Below are positions 1-7,652 of a DNA stretch of 64,000 bases, piece after piece. Position 1 is the first letter of the stretch; each line of letters opens with the position of its first letter. Below the pieces are notes generated by a model. It was not told the DNA's origin and did not search any database. It saw only the letters and a list, made by a program, of their open reading frames with translations. Position numbers and translations under genes: made by a program. The DNA is from Pseudomonas berkeleyensis (GTDB lineage Bacteria > Pseudomonadota > Gammaproteobacteria > Pseudomonadales > Pseudomonadaceae), in assembly GCF_014109765.1 (NCBI RefSeq), contig NZ_CP059139.1:3724001-3788000 (forward strand), in the 5' to 3' direction.

Positions 1-107
1 ACGAGCTGCTCGCACTGGGCCTGCGCCTGACGAATCAGCCATTCGTGCCCTAGGTGCAGCGGCGCGAACTTGCCCACCACCAGGCCAATTGCGAATCGCC
101 TGGTCAT
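1..107 (-). CDS. nadR: NadR-like nicotinamide-nucleotide adenylyltransferase, N-terminal fragment
   Basis: Only the first 35 codons are inside the window; the rest lies beyond its left edge. The ATG at 107 is one base after the pnuC stop, so the two genes form a tight operon. The visible peptide has a nucleotidyltransferase HxGH signature (GKFAPLHLGHEWLI, about residues 11-24). NadR of enterobacteria carries the equivalent GKFYPLHTGH before its kinase domain. In that family the enzyme converts nicotinamide mononucleotide to NAD, and the C-terminal kinase phosphorylates nicotinamide riboside. The N-terminal helix-turn-helix of the E. coli protein is absent, since the adenylyltransferase motif begins at once. 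Pairing with pnuC strongly supports NAD salvage. The kinase domain cannot be checked here. Confidence 0.8.
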   Translation of the reverse strand, partial: MTRRFAIGLVVGKFAPLHLGHEWLIRQAQAQCEQL

Positions 108-108
108 G

Positions 109-675
109 TCAGACGTTCTGCGCGTTCAATTCACGGCGCCAGCGATACAGGCCGTACCAGGCGTTGCACCAAAACAGCAGGTAGATGAAGGCCGTCAGGT
201 ACAGCTCACGCGAAGCGAACAGCGGTACGGCGAGGGTATTGACCAGCACCCAGCCGTACCAGGTTTCCAGCTTGCGGCGCATCAGCAGCAGTTGCGCCAG
301 CACGCTGAAGGTCAACACCAGCGAATCGATGAAGGGCGCGTAGGCATCAGTGAAATGGTGCAACAGGACGCCATAGGCCAGCGCCACCAGCACCGCCACG
401 GCGAGTGCCAGGGACAACCCCGGCCAGGCCGAGCGACTGATCGGCATGGGCTCACCACCGCGACCGTGCAACCAGCTCCACCAGCCCAGCAGACTGGTGA
501 CGATGAAGAAGCCCTGCAGGGTGACATCCGCATACAACTGCACGCTGAAGAACAACCAGCCGAACAGCACGCAGCCGACCAACCCGACCGCCCAGGTATG
601 CACCGAATTGCGTGCCGCCAGCAGCACCGAAACCAGGTAGAAGAGGTTGGCGAAGATCTCCAGCGACGACGGCAT
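109..675 (-). CDS. pnuC: PnuC nicotinamide riboside transporter
   Basis: This is a 188-residue inner-membrane protein of about seven hydrophobic segments, with the WxxW element of PnuC carriers in GWWSWL (residues 64-69) and aromatic-rich ends (YLLFWCNAWYGLYRW). PnuC takes up nicotinamide riboside by facilitated diffusion, and phosphorylation by a NadR-type kinase traps it. The nadR-like gene starts one base downstream, which fits. I chose the ATG at 675 because it directly precedes the first membrane segment; the frame stays open upstream to 870, but that extension is not membrane-like or family-like. The length is a little under the usual 200-240 residues. Confidence 0.9.
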   Translation of the reverse strand: MPSSLEIFANLFYLVSVLLAARNSVHTWAVGLVGCVLFGWLFFSVQLYADVTLQGFFIVTSLLGWWSWLHGRGGEPMPISRSAWPGLSLALAVAVLVALAYGVLLHHFTDAYAPFIDSLVLTFSVLAQLLLMRRKLETWYGWVLVNTLAVPLFASRELYLTAFIYLLFWCNAWYGLYRWRRELNAQNV

Positions 676-816
676 GCACGCATCCTGATGGACATGAAAA
701 CAGCCGCGCAGCCTATCACGTGACGTACGCCACAGCCGTGCACGCGTCACCTGACAACACGCATGATCCGTGCTCTGATACGCATCCCTTCGCACTCCAA
801 AGGACTGGATCGCACC

Positions 817-1569
817 ATGCCCTTGCTCGCCCTGTTGGTCATCGCCTGCCAAGTCACCTGCGGCCTCCACGTGGTACGCAGTGGTCAGGAACGCTACTGG
901 CTGTACCTGATCATCGCCCTGCCCGGCCTCGGCTGCCTGATCTACTTTCTCGGCATCATGCTACCGGATCTGCTCGGCAGCCGTCGTGGCCGCCGCGCCC
1001 TCAACCGCCTGCACGACAGCGTCGACCCGCAGCGTCATCTGCGCGCCCTGCGCGATGAGCTGGAAATTCGCGACACTCGCGACACTCGCGTCAATCTCGC
1101 CGATGAACTGCTGCGCATGGGTCAGGCGGAGGAAGCCGCCAAGCATTACCAGATGGCCTTGCGCGGCATCCACAGCGATGCGCCCGACATCCTCCTTGGC
1201 CTGGCCAGGGCACGCTTCGCCCTGGGTGATTTCGCTGGTTGCCAGGCGAGCCTCGATCAACTGATCCCCCACAACCCCGACTTCCGCTCCAGCGACGGCC
1301 ACCTGCTGTATGCCCGCGCCCTCGAAGGCCAGGGCAACGATTTCAAGGCCGAGGAGGAATACCGCGCCCTCGGCAGCTATTGCGCCAGCCCGGAAGCCAA
1401 CTACCGCTATGCCCTGCTACTGCGTCGACTGGGGCGCGAGCGCGAAGCGGTCGAGTTGTTGCAGCAAATCCAGACCCACGCCCGCCGCTCTGCCCGGCAC
1501 TATCGCGTGCTGCACAAGGAATGGCTGGATCTCAGCCAGAAAGCCCTGCTCGAGCTGCAACGCAACTGA
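817..1569 (+). CDS. TPR-repeat membrane protein
   Basis: This 250-residue protein has two N-terminal membrane segments (about residues 1-18 and 28-48), a basic stop-transfer stretch (RRGRR), and then a soluble alpha-helical region with TPR-like repeats: NLADELLRMGQAEEAAKHYQMAL, APDILLGLARARFALGDFAGC and EANYRYALLLRRLGREREAVELL. Such proteins normally act as assembly scaffolds, and the repeats should face the cytoplasm or periplasm from a membrane anchor. The start at 817 follows an AAAGGA at fair spacing and opens on a hydrophobic segment; an in-frame ATG at 763 would add 18 polar residues and is less likely. The gene stands alone, divergent from pnuC. I infer no specific partner. Confidence 0.75.
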   Translation: MPLLALLVIACQVTCGLHVVRSGQERYWLYLIIALPGLGCLIYFLGIMLPDLLGSRRGRRALNRLHDSVDPQRHLRALRDELEIRDTRDTRVNLADELLRMGQAEEAAKHYQMALRGIHSDAPDILLGLARARFALGDFAGCQASLDQLIPHNPDFRSSDGHLLYARALEGQGNDFKAEEEYRALGSYCASPEANYRYALLLRRLGREREAVELLQQIQTHARRSARHYRVLHKEWLDLSQKALLELQRN

Positions 1570-1689
1570 GCGGTGAACGCCACTGAGCAAGACTTTGCGC
1601 ATAGGTCATTGATCCATATCGAATGCTGATCAAGGAACCTGCCGACATCCGCCGGCGACAGTTTTAACAGGCAGGGGAAGAGGTTGATC

Positions 1690-2061
1690 ATGCAATTTCT
1701 TTACGACGGCACCTATTACAGAGCCATTCGAATAACGGGCACAAAACACAACTTGCTGGGACTGTCGCTTGGATCCAGTGAATCCGTAAAGATCAGCAAA
1801 CTTCAAGCAAGCGAGATGCACAACGCCACGATAGAAAGCGATGATGTACTCACCCAGGTGATTAGTGGACTGGAAGAGATAAACCATCAATTGCAATCGA
1901 ATTACCATATAACCGAAGTGCAATTCGTGAGTACCGACACGCTAGACAAAGACATATACAAAATGCTCACCAAGGAACTCATCTCTCGCATCCACCACAA
2001 CCATGAATTCACTAAAGTCTCCAGCCCCGAGACCACCAATAGTCCGCCATTCCAGGCATAG
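1690..2061 (+). CDS. Hypothetical protein, first gene of an AT-rich small-gene island
   Basis: This is a 123-residue soluble protein with no family I recognise. The ATG at 1690 follows a GGGAAGAGG ribosome-binding site; a TTG two codons earlier is possible. The sequence is mixed alpha/beta, begins MQFLYDGTYYRAIRI, has no signal peptide or membrane segment, and ends in a polar tail. Codon use is AT-richer than in the flanking genes and includes many AAA, ATA and AGA codons. It leads a run of small same-strand genes reaching 4063, bounded by genes of normal composition. The island resembles clusters of orphan immunity or effector-neighbour genes, but that is inference from size, composition and context only. 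Confidence 0.7.
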   Translation: MQFLYDGTYYRAIRITGTKHNLLGLSLGSSESVKISKLQASEMHNATIESDDVLTQVISGLEEINHQLQSNYHITEVQFVSTDTLDKDIYKMLTKELISRIHHNHEFTKVSSPETTNSPPFQA

Positions 2062-2102
2062 TAAAAAGAACAAAAAACATAGCCACACAATACAAGGCAC
2101 CT

Positions 2103-2369
2103 GTGCCTGATGAAAACGTGCAGCCTACTCCATCAACTACTTCCGGTCTGACGATGAACAAGGCAGAAGAGGAGCTACGAGAGGAAGTAGCCGAGCTCGG
2201 AGACTACGATGCCGCTGCAAATGCATTGAATCGGCTAAGGTACCTGAACAAGGAACTCACAGAGTATTTGGCACTGGATATCTTGTGCACCAGCAAGGGT
2301 GATGAATATTTTCAGGCGGCGGCGTTCGAAACGCTTTATTCGATCAATATTCAGAAGGGATCGGACTGA
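2103..2369 (+). CDS. Hypothetical small acidic helical protein
   Basis: An 88-residue protein starts at a GTG (2103) preceded by AAGG five bases upstream; an internal ATG at 2154 has a weaker site. After a polar N-terminus, residues 18-85 are predicted helical and rich in Glu and Leu (EEELREEVAELGDYDAAANALNRL). The segment DEYFQAAAFETLYSIN resembles the HEAT-like helices of some small bacterial immunity proteins, but no family can be named from sequence alone. The stop codon TGA (2367-2369) is entered by the apparent CTG start of the next gene (2366), a tight translational overlap. Confidence 0.65.
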   Translation: MPDENVQPTPSTTSGLTMNKAEEELREEVAELGDYDAAANALNRLRYLNKELTEYLALDILCTSKGDEYFQAAAFETLYSINIQKGSD

Positions 2370-2578
2370 TCAAGAGCCCCCCAGAACACCTGAATACAGC
2401 CACGTTGAACGCCATGATCGAGTGCATCACCGTAGATTCCGGCGTAGCGGTGGAGCACCCAGAGGTTCTCGAAGCGGCAAAGATACTGAAAGAGACCATC
2501 AAGAATCTGGACTCAGAAAAAATACACCGAATGAAAGACAGCATCGAATGGTTTCTGGAAACCTATCCGGATATCTGA
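2366..2578 (+). CDS. Hypothetical small protein with possible CTG start
   Basis: The frame encodes a short helical peptide ending KDSIEWFLETYPDI. The first in-frame ATG is at 2414 (54 residues), but there is no ribosome-binding site in front of it. A strong AGAAGGGA at 2353-2360 sits five bases before a CTG at 2366 whose last bases form the previous gene's stop, so a 70-residue product starting there (IKSPPEHLNTATLNAMIEC after the initiator) is the better model. There is no signal peptide or membrane segment. It appears co-translated with the preceding gene. Function unknown; it may be one half of a two-gene unit. Confidence 0.55.
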   Translation: MIKSPPEHLNTATLNAMIECITVDSGVAVEHPEVLEAAKILKETIKNLDSEKIHRMKDSIEWFLETYPDI

Positions 2579-2651
2579 TTCTTTCAGCATTATCATTACA
2601 AAAAACAGAGCACCAGCAGAACTTTAACTCCTGAAAGAACAGAAACAGTCA

Positions 2652-3125
2652 ATGAGCGCATATGAATTTCCCGCACTAGCAATTCAAGATTGGCTACGTG
2701 TGTTCTGCTATGACAGCTATTGCGCGGATGCCATGACCAGCGGGCTGACAAACAGCAAGGACACTGTCCTGCGTTGGCAGCTAGCCGTAGATACGCTCTA
2801 CCGTCTTATCGCCAGCGACCTCCTCCATATTCCAACCTTGAAAGCTGACGACTTGTCGGCGCAGAAGGCCGCTGCACTCGATTACATAAAGTCACTTGCC
2901 CATCACAACCCTTTCAGCTCGGACATCGAGGAAACCTCACATTGGTATTTATGGGATATCAGTGCCACTGACAGATGCCATCGCCTCATCGAAGCGTATG
3001 GAATTCGTGATATTCCACAAGGCGAGCTGAGCCAGGGGCTTGTTGCAGCGCTCCACAACCTATTCGCTGAAAACCGGGTTGCGTGGAGTGATCAGCCCCT
3101 GATCGCCGTAAGCGCTGATTCCTGA
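2652..3125 (+). CDS. Hypothetical protein of the small-gene island
   Basis: This 157-residue soluble protein begins MSAYEFPALAIQDWLRVF. It is largely helical, rich in aromatic residues and His, and has no signal peptide, membrane segment or catalytic motif I recognise. The start has AGAACAGAAA upstream and no strong Shine-Dalgarno sequence. It follows its neighbour after 73 bases, so it could share the transcript. Its size, acidic and aromatic character, and position among equally unknown small genes are what one sees in immunity or anti-effector clusters. No cognate toxin lies in the window, so this remains speculation. Confidence 0.65.
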   Translation: MSAYEFPALAIQDWLRVFCYDSYCADAMTSGLTNSKDTVLRWQLAVDTLYRLIASDLLHIPTLKADDLSAQKAAALDYIKSLAHHNPFSSDIEETSHWYLWDISATDRCHRLIEAYGIRDIPQGELSQGLVAALHNLFAENRVAWSDQPLIAVSADS

Positions 3126-3191
3126 TTCCTACACAGTCTCCGTACAGCCATATGGCCTACGCTAAGGCAACCTAGGGTAAGAGCAACGCAC

Positions 3192-3662
3192 GTGAATAGT
3201 GACCAGCCGTTCAGCTTTATTGATTTCAAAAAACACAACAACGATCCAGCCATTTCTGGCATCGATTATGTGCATGCTGTATACGCGACCACACCACTAC
3301 ACTTCGACTTTCTCATTCATTACGCACAACTATTTTCACCCGATATGACGGTGATGGACGGCCGGGTATTCATCCGTGAGCTTTACGATGCGAACCGTCA
3401 TCGCGAACTCGTAGAAAGCACACAGGATGCGGATCGCGCCCAGTACTGGATGAATCTACTGGAAATAACCGGCCTGTTCGATGAGTTGAAGACCGATCAA
3501 GCCATCGCTCTTGCTCAGATAATTTCGCAATGCTGGAACAACAAGCTACTCGCCGAACATGGCAGTTCATACGGAGAAGCCCGTTATATCTGCGACACAG
3601 ATAGCGATGAAGTCTTCGTCACCATAGCCAGATGGCCCCATGTAAATTCAGAAGAACCATGA
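3192..3662 (+). CDS. Hypothetical protein, co-translated with the next gene
   Basis: The 156-residue product starts at GTG 3192, with AAGAGC upstream. It opens MNSDQPFSFIDFKKHNNDPA and is alpha/beta with several conserved-looking aromatic patches (DYVHAVYATTPLHFDF, YWMNLLEITGLFDEL). It has no export signal or membrane segment and I do not recognise a family. The TGA stop overlaps the ATG of the next gene in an ATGA (3659-3662), so the two proteins are probably made in fixed ratio and may interact. Base composition is intermediate between the AT-rich start of the island and the flanking chromosome. Confidence 0.65.
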   Translation: MNSDQPFSFIDFKKHNNDPAISGIDYVHAVYATTPLHFDFLIHYAQLFSPDMTVMDGRVFIRELYDANRHRELVESTQDADRAQYWMNLLEITGLFDELKTDQAIALAQIISQCWNNKLLAEHGSSYGEARYICDTDSDEVFVTIARWPHVNSEEP

Positions 3663-4063
3663 GTCGATCGATCAACCTTTTCATCGAGAAGCTAATCCCT
3701 GAAGCACTTCTTCTCACCCGCCTCAACGAGGTGGTATCCCCAGGGATGGAGTCTCTGAACTACCGCAATGAGGCGGCGGCCGGCTTCCTGATACACCTTG
3801 AATACGACGCGGGCTTCCGCCAGAGCGCAATGCTTTGCTGGGCGGCCGAAACGCTAGCTATCGATGATATTCGCCTTGCCCAAACACTTGCCGCCAGCTT
3901 CTCCACGAGGATTCTTCTGGCCCCCCAGCACATGAACCTGCCCGGTGGTTATGACTGGTGCCTGGTGACGGAGGATCAGCAACTGTATGCCGTTGCCGTG
4001 ACCGAGCAGGGTGATGGCCTTGCTCTGCGCCCAGACGTACCGAGCGTTCAGCTCAGCAGCTAA
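3659..4063 (+). CDS. Hypothetical protein, last gene of the small-gene island
   Basis: A 134-residue soluble protein begins at the ATG overlapping the previous stop (ATGA, 3659-3662). The N-terminal half is helical (SINLFIEKLIPEALLLTRLNEV), followed by FLIHLEYDAGFRQSAMLCWAAETLAIDD and a C-terminal strand-rich part. There is no signal peptide and no motif I can name. Its codon use is closer to the chromosome than that of the first island genes. The convergent FAD monooxygenase gene ends eight bases beyond it, leaving no room for a dedicated terminator. Translational coupling to the upstream gene suggests a two-protein unit. Confidence 0.65.
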   Translation: MSRSINLFIEKLIPEALLLTRLNEVVSPGMESLNYRNEAAAGFLIHLEYDAGFRQSAMLCWAAETLAIDDIRLAQTLAASFSTRILLAPQHMNLPGGYDWCLVTEDQQLYAVAVTEQGDGLALRPDVPSVQLSS

Positions 4064-4070
4064 CGCTGCG

Positions 4071-5369
4071 CTAGGTTGTGGAAGTTTCTTCCCACGCCTC
4101 CCGCTCGCCTTTCCAGGCATGCAGCTCGCGCTTCTGCGCTCCCGACCATAGCCAGCCATTACGCGCACCGACGAGGGTGCTGACCGCATGCTGGCGACCG
4201 AAGCGGTTGTGCCGGGCGAGCATCAGGGCTATATCGCGCATCACCGCCAACAGGTTGCTGTTGGACTGGAACAGGGGCGTCAGCAGACGGCTGGCCTGGC
4301 GGTAGTAACGCAGGTGATCACGACGCGTATCGCCGTAGCGAGCGAAGACCGCATTCCAATCGAGAGACTGCTGCTCCCGCTCAGTGGCATCACCCAGTGC
4401 ATCGGCCAGCGCTGCTGCGTCGACCAATGCCATATTGGCGCCCTGCCCCAGTTGCGGACTCATGGCGTGGGCGCAGTCACCGATGGCCAGGACGCGGCCA
4501 TCGTGCCAGCGCTGCATGCGCACATCCGCGTAGGCGGCCAGGGTCAGTTGCGCGGAGTCATGGAGTTGTTCGAGATAAACCTCGGCTGGCTCGCCAGCCA
4601 GGCTACGCACGCGGGTTTTCCAGGCCTCCAGTCCACTCGCTCGCCAGGCGTCATGCTCACTGAGCGGCAGGCTCCAGAACAGGCTGGTCAGTGACGTTTC
4701 ACGGGCCTGATGGGTACAACCGGTCGGCATCAGCCCGAACATTTCCCGGCAACCGCGATACCACTGGCGCAGCTCACCGGAGCCGGCCTTCACCGACGTC
4801 GGCAACATGCTCCACAGGGCGCCCCAGGGATAGGGGCGTGACCACTGGCGTACCTGCATCTGCGCACGCAGGGTCGAGCGCGTGCCGTCCGCCAGGATCA
4901 GCGCGGCAAAGTCGCCCATGGGAAATTCCTCGCCATTCTCGTCCTGCCGCAGCAGTCGGATATGGCCGCAGGCCTGCTCGAAACGACTGACAGTGACACC
5001 GGTTTCCACCTGCACGCCGGCACGTTGCGCTGCATGCAGCAATGCCGTCATCAGTACGCCGCGGTGGATGCCAAGACCAAAGCTGCCCGGCTGCCAGTCG
5101 TGATAACGCGTGTCGAGGATCGTCCGCCCCTGGCAACTGGTGCCGTACAGCCGACTGACCGGAGCGCCCAGTGCGGTGCACTCAGCCAGCAGGCCGAGGC
5201 GCTGCAATACCGCCAGGCCGGAGGGCTGCAGCAGGATGCCCGCGCCCACCGGCTGTAACTGCTCGACCCGCTCCAGCAGGCGTACTGCGTAGCCCTGGCG
5301 GGCCAGAAAAATTGCACTGGCCAGGCCGGCCGTACCCGCCCCTACTATCGCTATCGGCAATCCGTTCAC
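4071..5369 (-). CDS. FAD-dependent aromatic-ring monooxygenase (PHBH/salicylate hydroxylase type)
   Basis: This 432-residue flavoprotein monooxygenase has the dinucleotide-binding GAGTAG near its start (residues 10-15), an internal LILADGTRSTLR segment, and a second FAD-contacting motif, AIGDCAHAMSPQLGQGANMAL, in its last third. These are the fold elements of group A NAD(P)H-dependent hydroxylases. The substrate is unknown. I chose GTG 5369, which has GGGAG seven bases upstream and places the Rossmann fold at residue 6; longer in-frame starts add a non-family leader. There is no operon partner: a signal peptidase gene diverges upstream and the island's last gene converges. Some family members make or modify secondary metabolites or quinones. 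Confidence 0.85.
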   Translation of the reverse strand: MNGLPIAIVGAGTAGLASAIFLARQGYAVRLLERVEQLQPVGAGILLQPSGLAVLQRLGLLAECTALGAPVSRLYGTSCQGRTILDTRYHDWQPGSFGLGIHRGVLMTALLHAAQRAGVQVETGVTVSRFEQACGHIRLLRQDENGEEFPMGDFAALILADGTRSTLRAQMQVRQWSRPYPWGALWSMLPTSVKAGSGELRQWYRGCREMFGLMPTGCTHQARETSLTSLFWSLPLSEHDAWRASGLEAWKTRVRSLAGEPAEVYLEQLHDSAQLTLAAYADVRMQRWHDGRVLAIGDCAHAMSPQLGQGANMALVDAAALADALGDATEREQQSLDWNAVFARYGDTRRDHLRYYRQASRLLTPLFQSNSNLLAVMRDIALMLARHNRFGRQHAVSTLVGARNGWLWSGAQKRELHAWKGEREAWEETSTT

Positions 5370-5512
5370 AACTGCTCTCCCTCTTCGACCGGCCGATTCT
5401 AACCGCGATACCCAGCGCTGCGCTTGATCCGGCACGCACTTGAACGACACGGCTTGCAGGCGCGTCGCACACTCCACTAAGGTGGCGCCCTCCACAGGTA
5501 CAAGGATCGACC

Positions 5513-6082
5513 ATGCGCTGGAATTTCTGGACAGGCTTCATCGCCCTAGCCCTGCTGATGCTCGGCTTCTATCTGCTGAATCCACTGGGCCCGGCTACGC
5601 TCGATCCGCGAGCGCGCATCGCGGGCTACTTGCCCAATCAGGTGCCGGCCAACTCGATGGCGCCTACCCTGCAAACGGGTGACTACATTCTCAGCAGTGT
5701 CTGGGCCTATGTCGGTAGCGAACCCGAGCGTGGTGACGTGGTGGTCTTCGTGAGCCCGGTCAATGACGTCGTTTACGTCAAGCGCATCATCGGCCTTCCC
5801 GGCGACCGCCTGGCGATGCGTGATCATCGTGTCTACATCAACAACCAGTTGCTGGACGAGCCGTACCTGCACCCTGCCCCAGCCCTGAACGCGCCAGATC
5901 GGAACTACGGCGACCTGACCGAAACGACCATCGCCGAGGGCGAGTTGTTCATGCTCGGCGACAATCGTCGTAACTCCGCTGACAGCCGCCTCTGGGGCAG
6001 CGTGCCACGGGCCAACCTGATCGGTCGCGTCGAGCGTATCTGGTGGGCCGAGGATCCACAGCGAACGGGCAAGCTACGCTGA
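5513..6082 (+). CDS. Type I signal peptidase (short form)
   Basis: A 189-residue membrane-anchored serine protease of the LepB (S26) family. It has one N-terminal membrane segment (about 5-23), the catalytic serine in NSMAPTL (Ser48), the lysine base in VYVKRIIGLPGD (Lys90), and box E, LGDNRRNSADSRLWGSVP, near the C-terminus. It removes signal peptides at the periplasmic face of the inner membrane. Canonical Pseudomonas LepB is about 280 residues with two membrane spans and sits next to lepA, so this is probably an additional paralogue with a narrower substrate set. It is monocistronic, divergent from the monooxygenase gene. Confidence 0.88.
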   Translation: MRWNFWTGFIALALLMLGFYLLNPLGPATLDPRARIAGYLPNQVPANSMAPTLQTGDYILSSVWAYVGSEPERGDVVVFVSPVNDVVYVKRIIGLPGDRLAMRDHRVYINNQLLDEPYLHPAPALNAPDRNYGDLTETTIAEGELFMLGDNRRNSADSRLWGSVPRANLIGRVERIWWAEDPQRTGKLR

Positions 6083-6109
6083 CCCGCTGAACGTTCCGTG
6101 CCCTGTGCG

Positions 6110-6535
6110 TCAGGGCGTATCCGGCACGATATCGAAGCCACCACGGTTCTGGCTGATGATGCGCAGCCTGTGGGTCTCGCCAGTCTTCACCGGCACCGCC
6201 ACTTCGCGCAGCAGTCGGCCCATGCCGCACAGGGTGTCATCCATGCGATCCGGCGTGATGCCTACCACACGCGTACCCGGCGGCACCTGGAAGGTGGCGA
6301 CCTCGCCCATACCGATTCGCGCAGCGACCTTGCGATCAACCTCGATGGCCACGTAGCAACCGCCCCCCATCACGCCGAAATCGCGATTGACCACGATCTG
6401 CGCGCTGTTCGCCTGCGCCTCCTGAAACGCCAGCAGGCGATCTTCAGACACCGGCTTGATGTTTTCCGGATCACCGCGAAACGATGAACAACCCGCCAGC
6501 AAAAGCAGAGGTAGAACGATGAGAGTCGAACGCAT
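6110..6535 (-). CDS. Hypothetical outer-membrane or periplasmic lipoprotein
   Basis: A 141-residue protein with a typical lipoprotein signal, MRSTLIVLPLLLLAGC, whose lipobox is LAGC (Cys16), so it should be lipid-anchored. The mature part carries a glycine-rich VMGGGCYVAIEVD and a two-cysteine domain that looks small and beta-rich. The start at 6535 has GGAGGG at good spacing; an ATG four codons upstream overlaps that site and is unlikely. I do not recognise a named family, though the pattern of an AIEVDRKVAARIGMGE strand followed by PPGTRVVGI recalls PEGA-like or DUF2846-type carbohydrate-binding lipoproteins. It is convergent with the signal peptidase gene. Confidence 0.75.
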   Translation of the reverse strand: MRSTLIVLPLLLLAGCSSFRGDPENIKPVSEDRLLAFQEAQANSAQIVVNRDFGVMGGGCYVAIEVDRKVAARIGMGEVATFQVPPGTRVVGITPDRMDDTLCGMGRLLREVAVPVKTGETHRLRIISQNRGGFDIVPDTP

Positions 6536-6719
6536 GAAGCCCTCCATGGGCAGATGAGTGCCGCCTGAGTATTGGTGTTGACGAGCCGGCGAGCAAGGTA
6601 TCGACGGCAGCAATGTTCAGTAGCACAAGCATCGATTTCATCAATGAACAGCGTGATGTTTTCATCTCTCTCGACCCCAGCGCCACACACTTCGGCGCCA
6701 CTGATCGGAGACCATCACC

Positions 6720-6986
6720 ATGAAACTCGCCGCTATCACCACCACACTCATCGCCGCTTTCGCACCCATGGCGTTCGCCAGCGAAAAAGCACCTGACATC
6801 AGCAAGCTGGACGTGCAGCAGTATCACTACGGTATGCAGCTGGACATCGACCAGGTGCTGCAACGCACCGACAACAGCCGCAAGAGCGGTGTCGTGCCCA
6901 GCGTGCTGGTCTACCGCGACAGCCAGGGCGAAGTGCATGCCGTGCGGTTCATGGAATGGGGTGGGCTGAACAACCAGAACGGTTGA
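6720..6986 (+). CDS. DUF2790 family small exported protein
   Basis: An 88-residue protein with a cleavable signal peptide (MKLAAITTTLIAAFAPMAFA) and a mature domain matching the Pseudomonas-typical DUF2790 pattern: QQYHYGMQLDIDQVL, then VVPSVLVYRDSQGEVHAVRFMEWG. Members are small periplasmic proteins that often occur in several copies per genome; some are linked to copper or stress responses, but the biochemical role is not established. This copy is monocistronic and ends at a strong hairpin (6998-7037). Confidence 0.85.
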   Translation: MKLAAITTTLIAAFAPMAFASEKAPDISKLDVQQYHYGMQLDIDQVLQRTDNSRKSGVVPSVLVYRDSQGEVHAVRFMEWGGLNNQNG

Positions 6987-6997
6987 ACGCAAACCCA

Positions 6998-7037
6998 CGA
7001 GAATGCCCCGACCGATTCACTCGGCCGGGCATTCTCG
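6998..7037. terminator. Bidirectional hairpin terminator
   Basis: A long inverted repeat with arms CGAGAATGCCC and GGGCATTCTCG, continuing imperfectly inward around a short loop, is followed on the plus strand by TTT. It lies between the convergent DUF2790 and HIT genes and probably ends both transcripts. Confidence 0.8.
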
Positions 7038-7039
7038 TT

Positions 7040-7477
7040 TCAGCCTTGTAGACGTTTGACCAGACGCGCCTGCAACGCTTCCAGTTCGGCCGGGTCGGCC
7101 TTGTTGGCGGCATGAATACCGAGGCCTTCGCCCTCGAAACGCGGGATCACGTGCATATGGATATGGAACACCGTCTGCCCGGCGGGCGCGCCGTTGAACT
7201 GTGCGATCTGCACACCAGCCGGCTGCAATTCATCGACGACGGCCTGGGCGACCTTCTTCACCACGGTCATGACCTTGGCCAGGCTGGCTTCGTCGATCTC
7301 CAGGATATTGCGCGCGGCAGCACGTTTGGGGATCACCAGGCTGTGGCCCTTGGATTGCGGGAACAGGTCGAGGAAGGCCAGTACATCGTCGTCCTCGTAA
7401 AGTTTGTAGCAGGGCAAGTCGCCGCGAATGATCTGGGCGAAGATGTTCTGGGAATCGTAAGTACCGTGCAGGCTCAT
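7040..7477 (-). CDS. HIT family nucleotide hydrolase/transferase
   Basis: A 145-residue histidine-triad protein with the HxHxHxx signature HIHMHVIP (His105, 107, 109) and the upstream NIFAQIIRGDLPCYKLYEDDDVLAFLD stretch typical of the Hint/HinT branch. Hint enzymes hydrolyse nucleoside phosphoramidates such as AMP-lysine and are cytosolic. I chose the ATG at 7477 because family similarity begins within ten residues; the frame stays open upstream without family sequence. It ends just before the shared terminator and diverges from the GST gene. Confidence 0.9.
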   Translation of the reverse strand: MSLHGTYDSQNIFAQIIRGDLPCYKLYEDDDVLAFLDLFPQSKGHSLVIPKRAAARNILEIDEASLAKVMTVVKKVAQAVVDELQPAGVQIAQFNGAPAGQTVFHIHMHVIPRFEGEGLGIHAANKADPAELEALQARLVKRLQG

Positions 7478-7652
7478 GCCGATGGGCTCCGTGCCGGGTG
7501 GATGAAAACCCGCACCATACCGCCTCGCTCGCGCACAGGGAACCGGGCAGGATTGCCCGAGTCGATGACTACTAGCAGCTGGATCGATTTCCTGCGCCCC
7601 ACCACTCGTGTTCTGATCGTCCTTTCTTCGTCCCATTCGACATGGAACCCAC

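Noticed and set aside
2299..2634. Alternative frame of 111 codons through the small-gene island
   Set aside because: Arg-rich, no binding site, and it conflicts with the better-supported 2103 and 2366 genes.
1690..4063. Toxin-antitoxin or polymorphic-toxin operon
   Set aside because: None of the six products has a recognisable nuclease, pore or antitoxin motif, and no large toxin gene is nearby, so I report only an island of unknowns.
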